From positions 62,001 through 126,000 of the forward strand of contig MBPM02000062.1 of assembly GCA_001695595.3 (NCBI GenBank): a stretch of 64,000 bases of DNA. The letters run 5' to 3'. The translations under genes were made by a program, and so were the position numbers. The notes beneath the pieces are model-generated. The model ran no database searches and was not told where the DNA came from. It saw only the letters and a list, made by a program, of their open reading frames with translations. This stretch comes from Plasmopara viticola. Taxonomy: Eukaryota; Oomycota; Peronosporomycetes; Peronosporales; Peronosporaceae. This document shows, piece by piece, positions 21,030 through 31,458 of the stretch (position 1 is its first letter; each line of letters opens with the position of its first letter).

Positions 21030-22373
21030 TCAGTCGCCATCAACGAAATCACACGTCGCCAGCGTTCCAAGCGTCTTCATGCGAGCATGTTCATAAAACA
21101 CGCGTCGACGGGCGAGGACCGCGACCACTTCCTCGGGTACCGGCCGGGCCTGCACGCCCGGTTGACACGCCAGTGGCCACTCCTGCCCTCCGTCCTTCGT
21201 CACGCCAGGCAACGTCCGTTTTCGACGTGAAGTCACTTGCAACGTTGCATGCCACTTTTCCACCAATGTTGCATCCTTTTGTGTCCCATTTTCGTGCCAC
21301 ACATCAATCACATAGAAAAGCTCGGGGTGCTCGTCTTTGATTGGCAGATACTGCGCAAGACTGCCACACTTTGCCTCCGTTGGCCTCGAGAGCACGACAC
21401 TGGGTCCCCACGGCGAGAAGACGTACTCTTGGCGTGCGAGTTCATACGCTAGCCAATACACTTCGTGTTCTTGATTCGAAAAGACGTGATGGAACCGCTC
21501 GTCCGTCATGAGCCACCACAGCGCTTCCATGGCGTGGCCCACACGGGTTTTGTCGATTAGGACGATCGACGCTTCTTGTTCCTGTGCCGTGGTACCTTGG
21601 TACGCAAGAGATTGTTCCAATTGCAGACTCGGTGCAAACCCGTCTTTGACATGGAGGCTCGTGTAGTCGAAATTGTAGAGCAGCGTCGTTAAGTAGGAGA
21701 GATTGGGTTCGACCTGGTAGTTGAAATATTCGTCTTTTTGGACCGGTTGATTGTAAAAGAAGGTGGTTCCAGTGGTTTGGTACCCGTCCGTGGTTCGTAA
21801 TATTGCGGGATCTTGCGTAAAAATGGCACTGACGTCCAGTACCATCACTTCGGAGACCTTCGAGTGGTACAGTGCCAAAGGTTTAAGCCACGAATTTTTA
21901 AAGTGCATTGCATTCTCGTGGGTCAAGGTACCGTTTTTCACATAGTAGGAACACACGTCAATAATTTCTAAATTGGCATCAGCGTCAAGGAGTTGGGCCT
22001 GTGACGTGCGCGACAAGTCTTCTGGAAAGCAGTGGTACACCTGAATGAGGTCGTGGTTACCCATACACCGTAACTCGCGGACGAGGGATAACCCCATGGG
22101 TACATCACGATCGTGTAGACAGAGTATGATAGCTTGATCACGGTGGTCAAATAGTGTACCGTATGCGTGGAACACCAGCGGGAACCTGGACAGCAACAGA
22201 CTTGACAGGGCCACGGTCGCGATGCAGAGCGCAATGAAGAGCCCAACGCGACGCACGAGCCACGAGCGGACTCGCAAAGGTTTGCGAGATGATGACAGAT
22301 GGACTTTGCCTGCATCTAGATCGTTGTGGTCGAAAGAAGCTGTGACCGCGGGCAATGAGCGCGACTTGAGCAT
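21030..22373 (-). CDS. GT71/MNN1-like alpha-mannosyltransferase, type II membrane protein
   Basis: Intronless, 447 aa. A basic N-terminal tail (about 1-42) precedes one membrane segment (about 43-61) and a luminal domain, the layout of a Golgi type II glycosyltransferase. The luminal part follows the MNN1/GT71 pattern: an IILCLHDRD strand, a helix with SLVRELR, QVYHCFPEDL, then FKNSWLKPLAL leading into VMVLDVSAIFTQDP, and TGTTFFYNQ in the acceptor region. GT71 enzymes add alpha-linked mannose from GDP-mannose to glycoproteins. The metal-binding DxD expected at this point reads D182-V-S here, so the second acidic residue is absent. Either a nearby acid substitutes, or catalysis is changed. Two NGT sequons occur (150 and near 364). 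The last 70 residues are basic and poorly conserved in appearance. It is divergent from the NRAMP gene. Family-level confidence is good; exact linkage is unknown. Confidence 0.75.
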   Translation of the reverse strand: MLKSRSLPAVTASFDHNDLDAGKVHLSSSRKPLRVRSWLVRRVGLFIALCIATVALSSLLLSRFPLVFHAYGTLFDHRDQAIILCLHDRDVPMGLSLVRELRCMGNHDLIQVYHCFPEDLSRTSQAQLLDADANLEIIDVCSYYVKNGTLTHENAMHFKNSWLKPLALYHSKVSEVMVLDVSAIFTQDPAILRTTDGYQTTGTTFFYNQPVQKDEYFNYQVEPNLSYLTTLLYNFDYTSLHVKDGFAPSLQLEQSLAYQGTTAQEQEASIVLIDKTRVGHAMEALWWLMTDERFHHVFSNQEHEVYWLAYELARQEYVFSPWGPSVVLSRPTEAKCGSLAQYLPIKDEHPELFYVIDVWHENGTQKDATLVEKWHATLQVTSRRKRTLPGVTKDGGQEWPLACQPGVQARPVPEEVVAVLARRRVFYEHARMKTLGTLATCDFVDGD

Positions 22374-22910
22374 GACATGAAAAGTCAGCGGTCAAAAGGG
22401 TTAATTGTCCGATGCCTTATAAATATGATATCCTGTCATAAGACAATTCAGTATCTAGTGATATATTACGCGAAAGCGAAACGTTTTTCACTTAAATTGC
22501 ATATCCTTTCTTTTAGAATAGTTTAAGCAATCTACAAATCAAAGGGGCGCCTTTTCCCATCAAAACTGTGTCGTTTCTTTTTAGGTCGCGCTTTGAACTT
22601 GACGTAAGTAATTTACGAAAGGCCTTTTCCGCAACTGCCATAGACAAATATAAGGTGCCTCGGATTACATTATGGATATTACGTCGTGGCTTATTACAAC
22701 AGAGAGGGTTCATTTGGAGATGACAAAGATGTTTAGCGGGTTCAGAAAGATTTCTATTCGCCGTGTGGTCTTCATTCATTCTTTTTCTAAGTAAGAATAA
22801 ATATCAAAGATGGCCCAACGTACATGATAATTGCGCGGTAGCAAATGATATAGCTTTGCATATAGTCCCAAGACTATTTTGATTAGCGAACACGGCATCC
22901 GAGCGATTTA
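22374..22910. other. Divergent intergenic region between GT71-like and NRAMP genes
   Basis: 537 bp between two outward-facing start codons, presumably holding both promoters. AT-rich and without a convincing open frame. I see no clear oomycete initiator. Confidence 0.5.
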
Positions 22911-24611
22911 ATGACATCCAAGACCAAAGTGTCGGAGCTAAGTTCTCTGCTTGGGGACGATGCCGAGGACGTAAGCAGCTATGACGCAGTGGGAAAGGCT
23001 CTCGTGCTATCCGTTGGAGAAGTTCAAGCTCCCGACGAGAAGCCCACGACGCGCGGCTTTAGGTATCTACACATGTATGCAAGTGATACAAAAGTCGTTA
23101 ATCTAATAGACCTTTTAAACTGCAGCTGGCGAACGTTATGGATGTACGCAGGTCCGGGCTGGCTCATGAGCATTGCGTACGTCGATCCTGGTAATTTAGA
23201 GAGCGATCTACAAGCTGGAGCCTACGCCGGTTACCAGCTGACGTGGGTTTTATTCGGTGCAACAGCAATGGGGCTCTTTCTTCAAGTATTAGCAGCTCGA
23301 TTGGGGGTCGTGACTGGCAAAAATTTGGCCGAGATGTGTACAGCGGTGTACCCACGCTGGGCGTCGCTGATCTTGTGGCTTATGACGGAGATCGCCATCG
23401 TCGCAAGCGATGTCCAGGAGGTATTGGGTTCCTCGATTGCGTTTCAAGTCTTATTCGGCTTTCCACTCTGGATTGGTTGCCTCATCACGGGGTTCGACAC
23501 GTTTACGTTCTTGCTCCTCCACCGGTACGGAATCCGGAAACTCGAAGCCTTTTTCGTCTCGTTGATACTAGTGATGCTCGTGTGTTTTTGTGCCAATTTG
23601 GTACGTGGAGACGTGGCCTCACGAGACATTTTAAGTGGATTTAACCCACGCGTGGATCGGTACGCCATGACCCAAGCTGTAGGGATCTTGGGGGCCGTGA
23701 TCATGCCCCACAACATCTTTTTGCACTCGGCTCTTGTCCAAACACGACAAGTGAATCGACACGATGGGCGCAAAGTGCGTGAAGCAAACAAATACTTTGC
23801 CATTGAATCGACTTTGGCGTTGTTCGTGTCCTTTTTGATCAATTTAGCCGTTCTCGCAGTTTTCGCCAAAGGATTTTTTTCATCGGACTGCACTGCCTCA
23901 TACGAGACTAATGGAGTGAATACGGCGTGTGTCCCGAACGCCATTGTCGATGGTGCTACGTATGGTCCGTGTCAACTCGCAAGTGGCGGCGAAGGCATGT
24001 GTCAGGAAATTGGGTTATCACGTGCTGGGGTTGCACTCAGTGGCATGCTGGGCAAGTACGCGGATACGATTTGGGCCATTGGGCTCTTGGCAGCTGGACA
24101 AAGTGCCACGATGACTGGAACCTATGCGGGCCAATTTGTTATGGAAGGGTTTCTACAGCTGCATCTGTCACCGTGGAAGCGTGTGGCACTGACCCGGTGC
24201 GTGTCACTCGTGCCCGCCATGACCGTTGCGATTCTAAGTCAACAACACCCTGCCGATAGTGACCATATGGACGAACTACTGAACGTCTTGCAATCCATCC
24301 AGCTACCCTTTGCGTTGTTACCAGTTTTAACGTTTACGAGCTCACGTGCAATCATGGGCGACTTTGCGAATAGCAAGCCGACCATTGTAACGGGCTGGCT
24401 CATGGGTGCAATCGTGTGTGCCACGTATTTATACTTGCTGTTGACAAACCTCGAAGACCTTGCTCTTACTTCGACGGGACTGGGCCTGCTCACGTGCAGT
24501 GGCTTGATGTACTTTGGCTTCTTGGGATACCTCGTCCGTGCCGACACGACCCTCTCTGCTCCATGCGCACACACTCTTGAACCCTTCAGTCCACGGAAAT
24601 TGCGGGCGTAA
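22911..24611 (+). CDS. NRAMP-family divalent metal transporter
   Basis: Intronless, 566 aa. A soluble N-terminus of about 75 residues is followed by 11-12 hydrophobic segments. The two family hallmarks are present: DPGN at residues 92-95 in the broken TM1 helix and AVIMPHN with MPH at 265-267 in TM6. These line the metal site of Mn2+/Fe2+ proton symporters. The LHSALVQTR block after TM6 and the AGQSATMTGTYAGQF block of the late helices are also typical. The loop around 325-365 carries several Cys residues and is probably extracellular or lumenal. In a plant-associated oomycete this would serve manganese/iron uptake or vacuolar release. The start is the first ATG of the open frame. It converges on the TFIIS-N gene 66 bp downstream. 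Family is certain; membrane location and metal preference are inference. Confidence 0.93.
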   Translation: MTSKTKVSELSSLLGDDAEDVSSYDAVGKALVLSVGEVQAPDEKPTTRGFRYLHMYASDTKVVNLIDLLNCSWRTLWMYAGPGWLMSIAYVDPGNLESDLQAGAYAGYQLTWVLFGATAMGLFLQVLAARLGVVTGKNLAEMCTAVYPRWASLILWLMTEIAIVASDVQEVLGSSIAFQVLFGFPLWIGCLITGFDTFTFLLLHRYGIRKLEAFFVSLILVMLVCFCANLVRGDVASRDILSGFNPRVDRYAMTQAVGILGAVIMPHNIFLHSALVQTRQVNRHDGRKVREANKYFAIESTLALFVSFLINLAVLAVFAKGFFSSDCTASYETNGVNTACVPNAIVDGATYGPCQLASGGEGMCQEIGLSRAGVALSGMLGKYADTIWAIGLLAAGQSATMTGTYAGQFVMEGFLQLHLSPWKRVALTRCVSLVPAMTVAILSQQHPADSDHMDELLNVLQSIQLPFALLPVLTFTSSRAIMGDFANSKPTIVTGWLMGAIVCATYLYLLLTNLEDLALTSTGLGLLTCSGLMYFGFLGYLVRADTTLSAPCAHTLEPFSPRKLRA

Positions 24612-24677
24612 AGTATATAAATTGCAAAATAAATTACACCGTCAACGTTGCCTTTTAATACTGTATTTATGTAAAAA

Positions 24678-25094
24678 TTACTCGGCGTAAGTGCGTCCAT
24701 ACGTCTCGACACGTCGGGCGCGGCGTCTCATGGCTTTTTTAGCGCGCGCTTTCCACACTTTTAACAGTTTGAATGCTCGATCTTGCACTTCTCGTGACTC
24801 CGTTCGACGTGAAAGGCGTGTCAGGGAAACACCAATGCGCGTTTTCTCTAGCATTTCAAGGGACACGAAAAGACGCTCCAACGCATCTAAAATACGCAAC
24901 ATACTGGCAACGGTCTTTGTGTCGTCCATCTCTTCTTTCAAATACTGCACACGCTCCTCTGACACCACCTTGTCACCATGGTGAATTGTAGTCTGTCGTT
25001 GCCGCTTCTTCACCAAGGAAGGAATAGCATTCGCCAGTGAATCTGCCAGCGCCACGGCCGCGTCTCCTCGCAATACAAATTCATCCATGGGCAA
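24678..25094 (-). CDS. Small protein with TFIIS N-terminal (TND/LW) domain
   Basis: 138 aa, intronless. Residues about 60-120 resemble the four-to-five helix TFIIS/Med26/elongin-A N-terminal domain: ILDALERLFVSLEMLEKTRIG, then VSLTRLSRR, and a basic last helix with the conserved Trp (W114) in LLKVWKARAKKA. The domain docks disordered motifs of transcription elongation factors. Here it stands almost alone with a short N-terminal region and a basic tail, with no zinc ribbon of TFIIS. It may therefore be an adaptor in elongation, or a divergent IWS1/TFIIS-like protein. The ATG at 25094 is used; one two codons later is equally possible. It converges with NRAMP and is divergent from the isopropylmalate dehydrogenase gene (183 bp). 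The domain call is moderate and rests on pattern only. Confidence 0.65.
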   Translation of the reverse strand: MPMDEFVLRGDAAVALADSLANAIPSLVKKRQRQTTIHHGDKVVSEERVQYLKEEMDDTKTVASMLRILDALERLFVSLEMLEKTRIGVSLTRLSRRTESREVQDRAFKLLKVWKARAKKAMRRRARRVETYGRTYAE

Positions 25095-25277
25095 TCTGAC
25101 CTACACTCATGGCACTCAAATTGTGTCGCCAACATGAACTGTTTGCGCAGTCTTGAGCTTTGACCAATCACAGCACGTCAATATTGACATGGGTGGTTTA
25201 TGAGGTATTTTACTTTAAAAAGACTGGTGAAGACGGACGTCATGGCTTGTACATTCGTCATTTGACCCCTAGAGACT

Positions 25278-26566
25278 ATGAGTAAGACGTACAAGATTGC
25301 AGTGCTTTCAGGTGACGGGATTGGTCCTGAAGTGTGCGATCAGGCAGTGCAAGTGTTGCAGACAGTAGGTGAGCTGTTTCAGCACCACTTCGAGTTCATT
25401 CCAGCGCTTTGCGGCGGTGCGGCTTACGAGCCGCACAAGACGCACTTGCCACAGTCGACCGTTGACATTGTGGCGGCTTCGGACGCTGTGCTCTTTGGCT
25501 CAGTGGGTGGCCCGACCGATGCACAAGAAGACCCTAAGTGGAAAGATGCCGAAAAGAACTGTCTGCTTGGGTTGCGCAAGAATTTTCAGCTGGCCGTTAA
25601 CATCCGCCCTGCAAAGATCTATTCCATGCTGCCGGATCTCTCACCGCTCAAACCCAGCGTCATTGCAAATGGAGTCGACATGGTGATTATCCGCGAGCTT
25701 GTGTCGGGTATTTACTTTGGCGAACACAAGACGAATGGCGATACGGCTACGGACGTCATGAAGTACACGGAGGCGGAGGTTTATAATTTAAGCAAATATT
25801 GTACGCACAAGTTTCGTACTAATCCGGTGGTACACTTATTGACAGATTGCGAAGCCCATGAAGTTTGCCTTTGAAACGGCTATGAATGTGCGATTTTTTA
25901 TATAAGTACGATTCTAAGTGTTAATATTGATCTAATTCGTAACTGTTAATATTTTAGCGTTCCAAGCGAGTGACAGTCGTGGACAAGGCTAATGTGCTCG
26001 ATTGTAGTCGTCTGTGGCGCAAGGTTGCTAAGGATGTGTCTAAGAACTACCCGGAAGTGCACTTTGACTTCATGTGCGTGGTGTACCTAAGTTTCTAAAA
26101 AAAAAAAAATGAGGTGTTGACTGGAGCGCTTGCTGTTTTTAGGTACATTGACAATGCTGTGATGCAACTGATTCGCAATCCATCCCAGTTCGATGTAGTC
26201 GTGACGGGCAACATGTTTGGCGATATTCTCTCGGATGCCGCTTCAGTCTTGCCAGGATCGCTGGGTCTCATGCCCTCAGCTAGCCTCGGTGACAAGGTGC
26301 ACTTGTTCGAACCTGTCGGTGGTTCAGCCCCTGATATTGCCGGCAAAGATCTTGCGAATCCGATTGCGCAAATTTTGTCGGGGGCGCTGCTTCTACGCTA
26401 CTCGTTTGGGATGGAAACTGAAGCTCAGTTGATTGAAAAGGCTGTTGAGCACGTGCTTTTGGATGGTGTGCGCACGGGTGACTTGACCGAAAATCAGTCT
26501 GGTGTGGTAGGCACAAAGGCCATGGGTGCCGCCATTATCGCCAAGATGAAAGTGCTGATCCAGTAA
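25278..26566 (+). CDS. LEU2: 3-isopropylmalate dehydrogenase (4 exons)
   Basis: Proposed exons: 25278-25778, 25846-25887, 25958-26073 and 26143-26566, giving 360 residues, the usual family length. Introns are 67, 70 and 69 bp with GT-AG ends; the second donor (GTGCGA) is weak, and exon 2 has only 42 nt. Family blocks are clear: GDGIGPEV near the N-terminus, [15 protein letters not shown] substrate arginine region, [29 protein letters not shown] metal/substrate site, and [16 protein letters not shown] for NAD. The enzyme oxidises and decarboxylates 3-isopropylmalate to 2-oxoisocaproate in leucine synthesis. No targeting peptide is seen. The third intron holds a long A-run (26098-26109). Retaining the first intron would add codons and end the protein early. 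It is divergent from the TFIIS-N gene. Confidence 0.93.
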
Positions 26567-26779
26567 AATAGTACAACTATTTTGAAATGGCCTCTTCAAA
26601 AGTATTATATGGGCAGTATTAAAGCTGACTACTACATTGTTGATGTAGTACGCAAGTATTCTTTTTCTACTATCGAGCACTATACCTTATCAGGAGAGTG
26701 CGGTGGAAAGTAGACACACAAGGTCATGTCATATAATGTATAAGTTGAGCGAACACGAGCAAGCATCAGCGGATGGCTT

Positions 26780-26897
26780 AACTGCGCAAACTAGCAGCCA
26801 ATGCTTCCTTGGGACGCTCATTTAAGTATCTGCTCCAAATAACTGCGACAAACTAGCAGCCAATGCTTCCTTGGGTAATTGTGTATCTGCTCCAAAT
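26780..26897. repeat. Two-copy direct repeat, about 60 bp units
   Basis: Units at 26780-26840 and 26841-26897 share ACTAGCAGCCAATGCTTCCT and TATCTGCTCCAAAT. The second unit has a changed middle segment (TAATTGTG). It lies between the isopropylmalate dehydrogenase gene and the effector-like gene. No coding. Confidence 0.8.
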
Positions 26898-27053
26898 TTT
26901 CGTATGTGGACCATATCATGGAAATTTTTGAAAGATGTGCTAGAGTAATTGTGTACTACTATACGATAAAAGGTTCACGAGTTATAGATCTACGACGAGA
27001 AGTGACAGACTGAAAATAGAAAACTATGCCCATTGCATGTAAAAGGTACTTTA

Positions 27054-27458
27054 TTAATTTGTTGTTGACTTGCTCTCAGACTCAGCGAGAGATGGCGAGG
27101 ATTGCGATTCCTCTCCAAACGTCCTTTTCCACCATCTCTGGAATTTTTGAAGCACACCGTTGTTTGAATACTTTGTCACCGTGACTTCTTCCTTGCTATC
27201 TTGATCATTCGATGCATTCATTTGGGCAGCAGCGCCTCCTCCTTCAACGGGTAAGCTCCCTCCGCGCTCCTCTTGATTCAGCTCTGTCTGACGAAGGTGA
27301 TTGTGCTTGCTCGCATCGATACTTGTAAACGACATTAATTTGCGAACATTTGCCGTCGGTGCACCTTTGGTCTGCCGTGCCGCAGCAAGACCATCCTTGC
27401 TTGCAAGCAACAATGCCATCATTGCGCTCAGGACAAACACGACTCGATACGAAAGCAT
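27054..27458 (-). CDS. Secreted RXLR/EER-type effector candidate
   Basis: 134 aa, intronless. Residues 1-26 form a strong signal peptide (hydrophobic FVLSAMMALLLAS core, small residues near AAA). The following segment holds NHLR at 53-56, a degenerate RXLR, and EER at 63-65 inside NQEERGG. The spacing and order (signal peptide, RXLR-like, EER within about 65 residues) are those of oomycete RXLR-EER proteins delivered to host cells. The C-terminal part is hydrophilic and rich in Gly, Ser and Glu, with one aromatic/basic stretch (KFQRWWKRTFGEE, 105-117). No full WY domain fits. It sits at the edge of a long gene-poor stretch, a typical effector position. The replaced first Arg is found in some downy mildew effectors, but the protein could also be an ordinary secreted protein. 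No host target can be suggested. Confidence 0.7.
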   Translation of the reverse strand: MLSYRVVFVLSAMMALLLASKDGLAAARQTKGAPTANVRKLMSFTSIDASKHNHLRQTELNQEERGGSLPVEGGGAAAQMNASNDQDSKEEVTVTKYSNNGVLQKFQRWWKRTFGEESQSSPSLAESESKSTTN

Positions 27459-30400
27459 CTTGGATCTTGATCAATTGGGATCGCGAACGCAAATTGTGAA
27501 ATGAATGCTGTCCTTCATTCACCATACATTCCAAGCAGCTGTGACCGTACCTTGGCAAATTTTCTGAGCGTGACCACTGTCGACATCACAAAGGAAGTTC
27601 AACATACATGTATTCACCACAAGTTCAACATCACAAAAGATGGCTCCGATCTTGCGAAGGATCGGATTTGCGAGCGATCGGAACGCTCGATCGTTTGACT
27701 GCAACGGCGAGGAATCGATCCGAAGACGGACACACCAACGTTTGCGGTTGTGCTCATGGTATGCAGTGCCCTATTCCTTGCGTCTTTGTCGTGGCAGCTG
27801 GTGCGGAGAGTCCTGCTTTCTTAGGTGGCAAGAAGAAATATCGAAGCGAGGGGCGTAAATCGTATCCGTAAATATTTCGATCCAGTTCGAGTTGCAGTAC
27901 TGGCCAAGTCGTCAAGTTGTAGCTTTTTTGCAGACTGACTTTTTAAATTTTTTGCGCCTGGCTATGCGACCTCGCAAGATGAAATTTCAGCCCTCTCACA
28001 TCCTTTCTATGTCGAGATCGTCTGGACGGAAGATTGTTGCTACGATCACAGCTTGTTTGGCAGTGCATGACTGGTTAGATCGAAAGCGCCACTCTTTGAT
28101 GCGTTCCGTGAGAAAAAAGCGGATGATTAGCACAGCAAGCTCTCGCTTTTCGACATCATAATTTGTTGAAGTGCAACGAGCAGTTACAGAAAGCCGGGGG
28201 TTTGCGAAGTCGTCAGAATAATTTGGCCACCAGTTACGTCACCGGTAACTATACCGGTCCAGGCCAAGCAAAACGAGGTTGCCTGCCACCATTGCGCAAA
28301 CGTAATGAGGAATTAGAAGCTAGGGATAGGTCGATAAAAGTAGAAAACACTTGGTAAATCAGGCCCACTTCAAGCCCCTTGAATAACTCGCCTATTTTTC
28401 TGCACGCCTTCCCTGTGGAAAGTATAGCGCCACCCATCACATGTGGACGGTGCAATCGCTGTATGCTTCGCCTGCTTCTAGTTTGCATTACCTTCCTCCT
28501 CCTTTTCTACCCTGCAATAGCTTCCCTTTAGCTCGAGCAAAAACTTACCGGCGCAAACACCAACACTTTCTCCTTAACGCACAATGAATTGGACAATGGA
28601 TGTGGAGTGATTAGGTTCGTCTTGTATCTTTTTCAGCTTGTCGACAATGTGTGCAATACAGGTCTTTGTATTTATTTTACGTTCATGTGCAATATTTAAT
28701 TACAAGAATGTTTCGCGGACTTTGGCGGTAAATGCTATGATAAGTACTCACACGGAGCGGATCGTGGCGACAATTTTGACAATTAAATTCAAGCTGATCG
28801 ACCACATTGTTCAGCGTTTGATCCTCAGCAGCATCAAGGAAAATGCTTTCTATGAGATTGAGTAAAGTAGACATACGATCTTCCGGTGAACGAGGGATCG
28901 ACTTTTGCACAATCGACGGTACTAGGTAATTGTACCGATACTTATCGATTTGAGACTGATTGCGCGATCCGAAGACACGTATCTCTTTTGAGTAGCTTGT
29001 TATAAATGACCGGTAGAAATACCGATACGAAACCTTTCTACAAGAGCTCGAATTTATAAAACGCTCGTTGCATTTTCTTACCACGACTCAGATTAAGTTC
29101 GCTTTGATCCAGATTATTGATCTAGTAATCTATAGCTGACCAGGTAGACAGCAAAGAAAGCAGCCTTGGGGACCCGGTAATTAAGAATGACTAGACATTG
29201 ATGCTTTGTATAAACACCCTTGCATGCTGACTCCTCCTTACGATATCGATAACGGGGTGATCAAGAACCCTGTCGGGTTTGGGTAAGTCTTCAGGGTCTT
29301 AGAAAGCAAACTGACACGTTTGCTGGACTATCAGGTGTTGTCACAAAGGTGGTAAAGCATAGGTTAAAGTAATCGCTGCACCTGGGTATTGATTTTATAA
29401 ATACAATCGAAATAGCATCATCTGCCAATGTGCATTGAACAGTGGTCATTAGATCATGTATATTTTTCCACTAGATTTTCAGTACGATGAACTGCCTTTT
29501 GATTATAACATCATGACTTTTGTCACAATGGCACTATTCAGTATGGTTCGTGTGATCCAGTTACAATTTCCACCGGTGGTCGACCAAGGCGCGCCGACAA
29601 ACGATAACAATCACCTGAAATAGGTTGATCGGGTGCTTTCAGAGAAAATGCACGAAAAGTGCAAATTAGTTAATCCTAACGATCAGCCAAACGGGGTTGG
29701 ACACACGCCTATTTAAAGAAAAATATGTTTTGCTTAGCGCCAAAATCGGGTACCCTTTGTGTAGCACTGGTGACGTTGGACCATCTGACCATACAATTGT
29801 CAATTATCTCGATTATAACGGCCATTTGCTCAAGAGTACTTCAAACATGTCTTCGCTCATAGCTGCTTTGAACAATCAATTTGTTCTGAAGGCGCATTTA
29901 AGCAGATTTATAGAGTCATGAGGAAAATTAAATCCTTACGCAACGTAAAATGCATTTTTGCGGCAGGAAAATTTGAAGACCTCGAATGTTTTGTAATAGG
30001 TTTTGGAGTTAACAAAGATATAGAGATAGAAAGAGTCAATTTGAAATGATCTAAGCCATAATTTAAACGCCTTTGTAAAGGTGATAAGCCCGAGCCAGCT
30101 ATATGCACAGGTACAGTGCTGACTGCAAAACGTTTTCCCGACTGGTTGAGAAGGACGTTGAGTAATGCTACCCCCAAGCACCAGGATGCTTGGAATGGAG
30201 CAATAAATGCCCTCAGCGGGCACTTATTATAGCTTGGACAAAGCTGTTTCGTGTAATTTCAGGTACTTTGGACTATGCTAATGCTTGATAAGGATGGTCA
30301 TGAGCGGGCCATCCTGCTCCAGTTCAGGCAGTTTAAGACTACCGAATAAAATTACATCATTCTTGGCAAAAAAATCCCTGCCAATAAGTACGCATTTGTA

Positions 30401-30735
30401 AAGTTCCGAGTGTATTGTTGTCTCCCCACACACCACACATCCTCAAAAACGGCAGTAAATACGTCCGACTCGTCTCAAATTGTGGGAAAATGTATGCCAT
30501 TAAAATTTCCACCTATCGCACAAACGTAGTGATCCTAATGCGTTTGCCTACACGCTATTGCGCAGGCCAAACTATGGGATATTCGATAAAAGGGAAGGTT
30601 AATAAAATTGTCAACAAGTAGATTGTCAGAATTACAGGAGTTGTGGTACCATAGAGCCCTGAATGCGATTCCTTGTCGTAGGCGTGGATGCTAAAGTTAA
30701 GGGTTAGGACCCTCAACAGCGTTCGCAGCTGACTG
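27459..30735. other. Gene-poor region, old element debris
   Basis: No assignable gene. Short frames at 27892-28161 (plus) and 28683-29084 (minus) lack recognisable motifs. Around 29910-30330 the plus strand has coding-like, broken stretches (for example CTGTVLTAKRFPDWLRRTL and WNGAINALSG). They look like part of an old mobile element or gene but are not identifiable. This segment runs directly into the copia insertion. Confidence 0.4.
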
Positions 30736-30740
30736 GTTTT
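30736..30740. repeat. 5 bp target-site duplication, left (GTTTT)
   Basis: Directly abuts the TG that starts the left LTR and is repeated at 35390-35394 after the CA of the right LTR. The length is standard for Ty1/copia integration. Confidence 0.8.
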
Positions 30741-31017
30741 TGAAGAAGGTCAAATGTGCACTAGTTGGTAAAATGCAAAGTGAATATACGTTAAAGGTCC
30801 TTAGTTCGCAACTACATGCTACCTCTAAGCCAATGATTTATCTAAGCCAATCGAAACGACTTACCATCCGGTGACAATTATCTTTCCATCCCAAAGTCAA
30901 TCTTTTGCCCATCGTGAACCGGCTCCTCCAAGCAGTCATCAACTGATTGCAGATACTGGTTCTTACCGATACGCAGTCGTTGGTCGAGGCATTTCTTCGC
31001 CAGCATCTTCGACAACA
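30741..31017 (-). repeat. copia 3' LTR (left in window)
   Basis: Starts TGAAGAAGGTCAAATGTGCA and ends GACAACA on the plus strand. Pairs with 35115-35389. The RNase H reading frame runs into it from the inside. Confidence 0.93.
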
Positions 31018-31437
31018 CTCCCACTCGACTCGACAGCCTTTTGTGCTTGAATGCCGAGCATGCTCCGAAGCTTGCAGAGTTGTGTAGCTGGAATAGACTT
31101 CATCATGATGTTGGCCAGCATATCTTGAGTTAAACAGTACTCGAGGCGCCACTTGGCCATCTTCCAACTTTTCGCGTTTATATTGACAGCGAATGTCGAT
31201 GTGTTTGGTGCACTTGTGGCACTCGGGATTCTTAGCCAGCGCGATGAAAACTTGGTTGTCTTCGTAGATCCTGATTGCTTGACTAATTGATAATTCACCA
31301 AGCTCGCACAGGAAAGTTTTCAACCAAGTCGCCTCTTGAGCTGCTTCCGTCAAAGCCATGTACTCTGCTTCTTTTGAAGAAAGTGCACCTGTCCGTTGTT
31401 TCTTGCTTCTCCAGCTGACGCAACCTCCACTCATCAT
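30963..31437 (-). pseudogene. copia RNase H domain
   Basis: Carries the canonical copia RNase H blocks: SWRSKKQRTGALSSKEAEYM, then LTEAAQEATWL, IYEDNQ and a C-terminal HIDIRCQY. The Asp/Glu residues of SSxEAEY and EDNQ match the catalytic set. A frame change near 31140-31300 splits it (two overlapping frames), and the tail enters the LTR. Part of the dead copia element. Confidence 0.85.
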
Positions 31438-31458
31438 GAACGCTTAGCCGCTTGTGCT

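Noticed and set aside
25779..25874. Open frame continuing exon 1 of isopropylmalate dehydrogenase (YNLSKYC... to stop)
   Set aside because: Intron sequence read through; the family continues in the next exon with [13 protein letters not shown] and the GT-AG pair fits.
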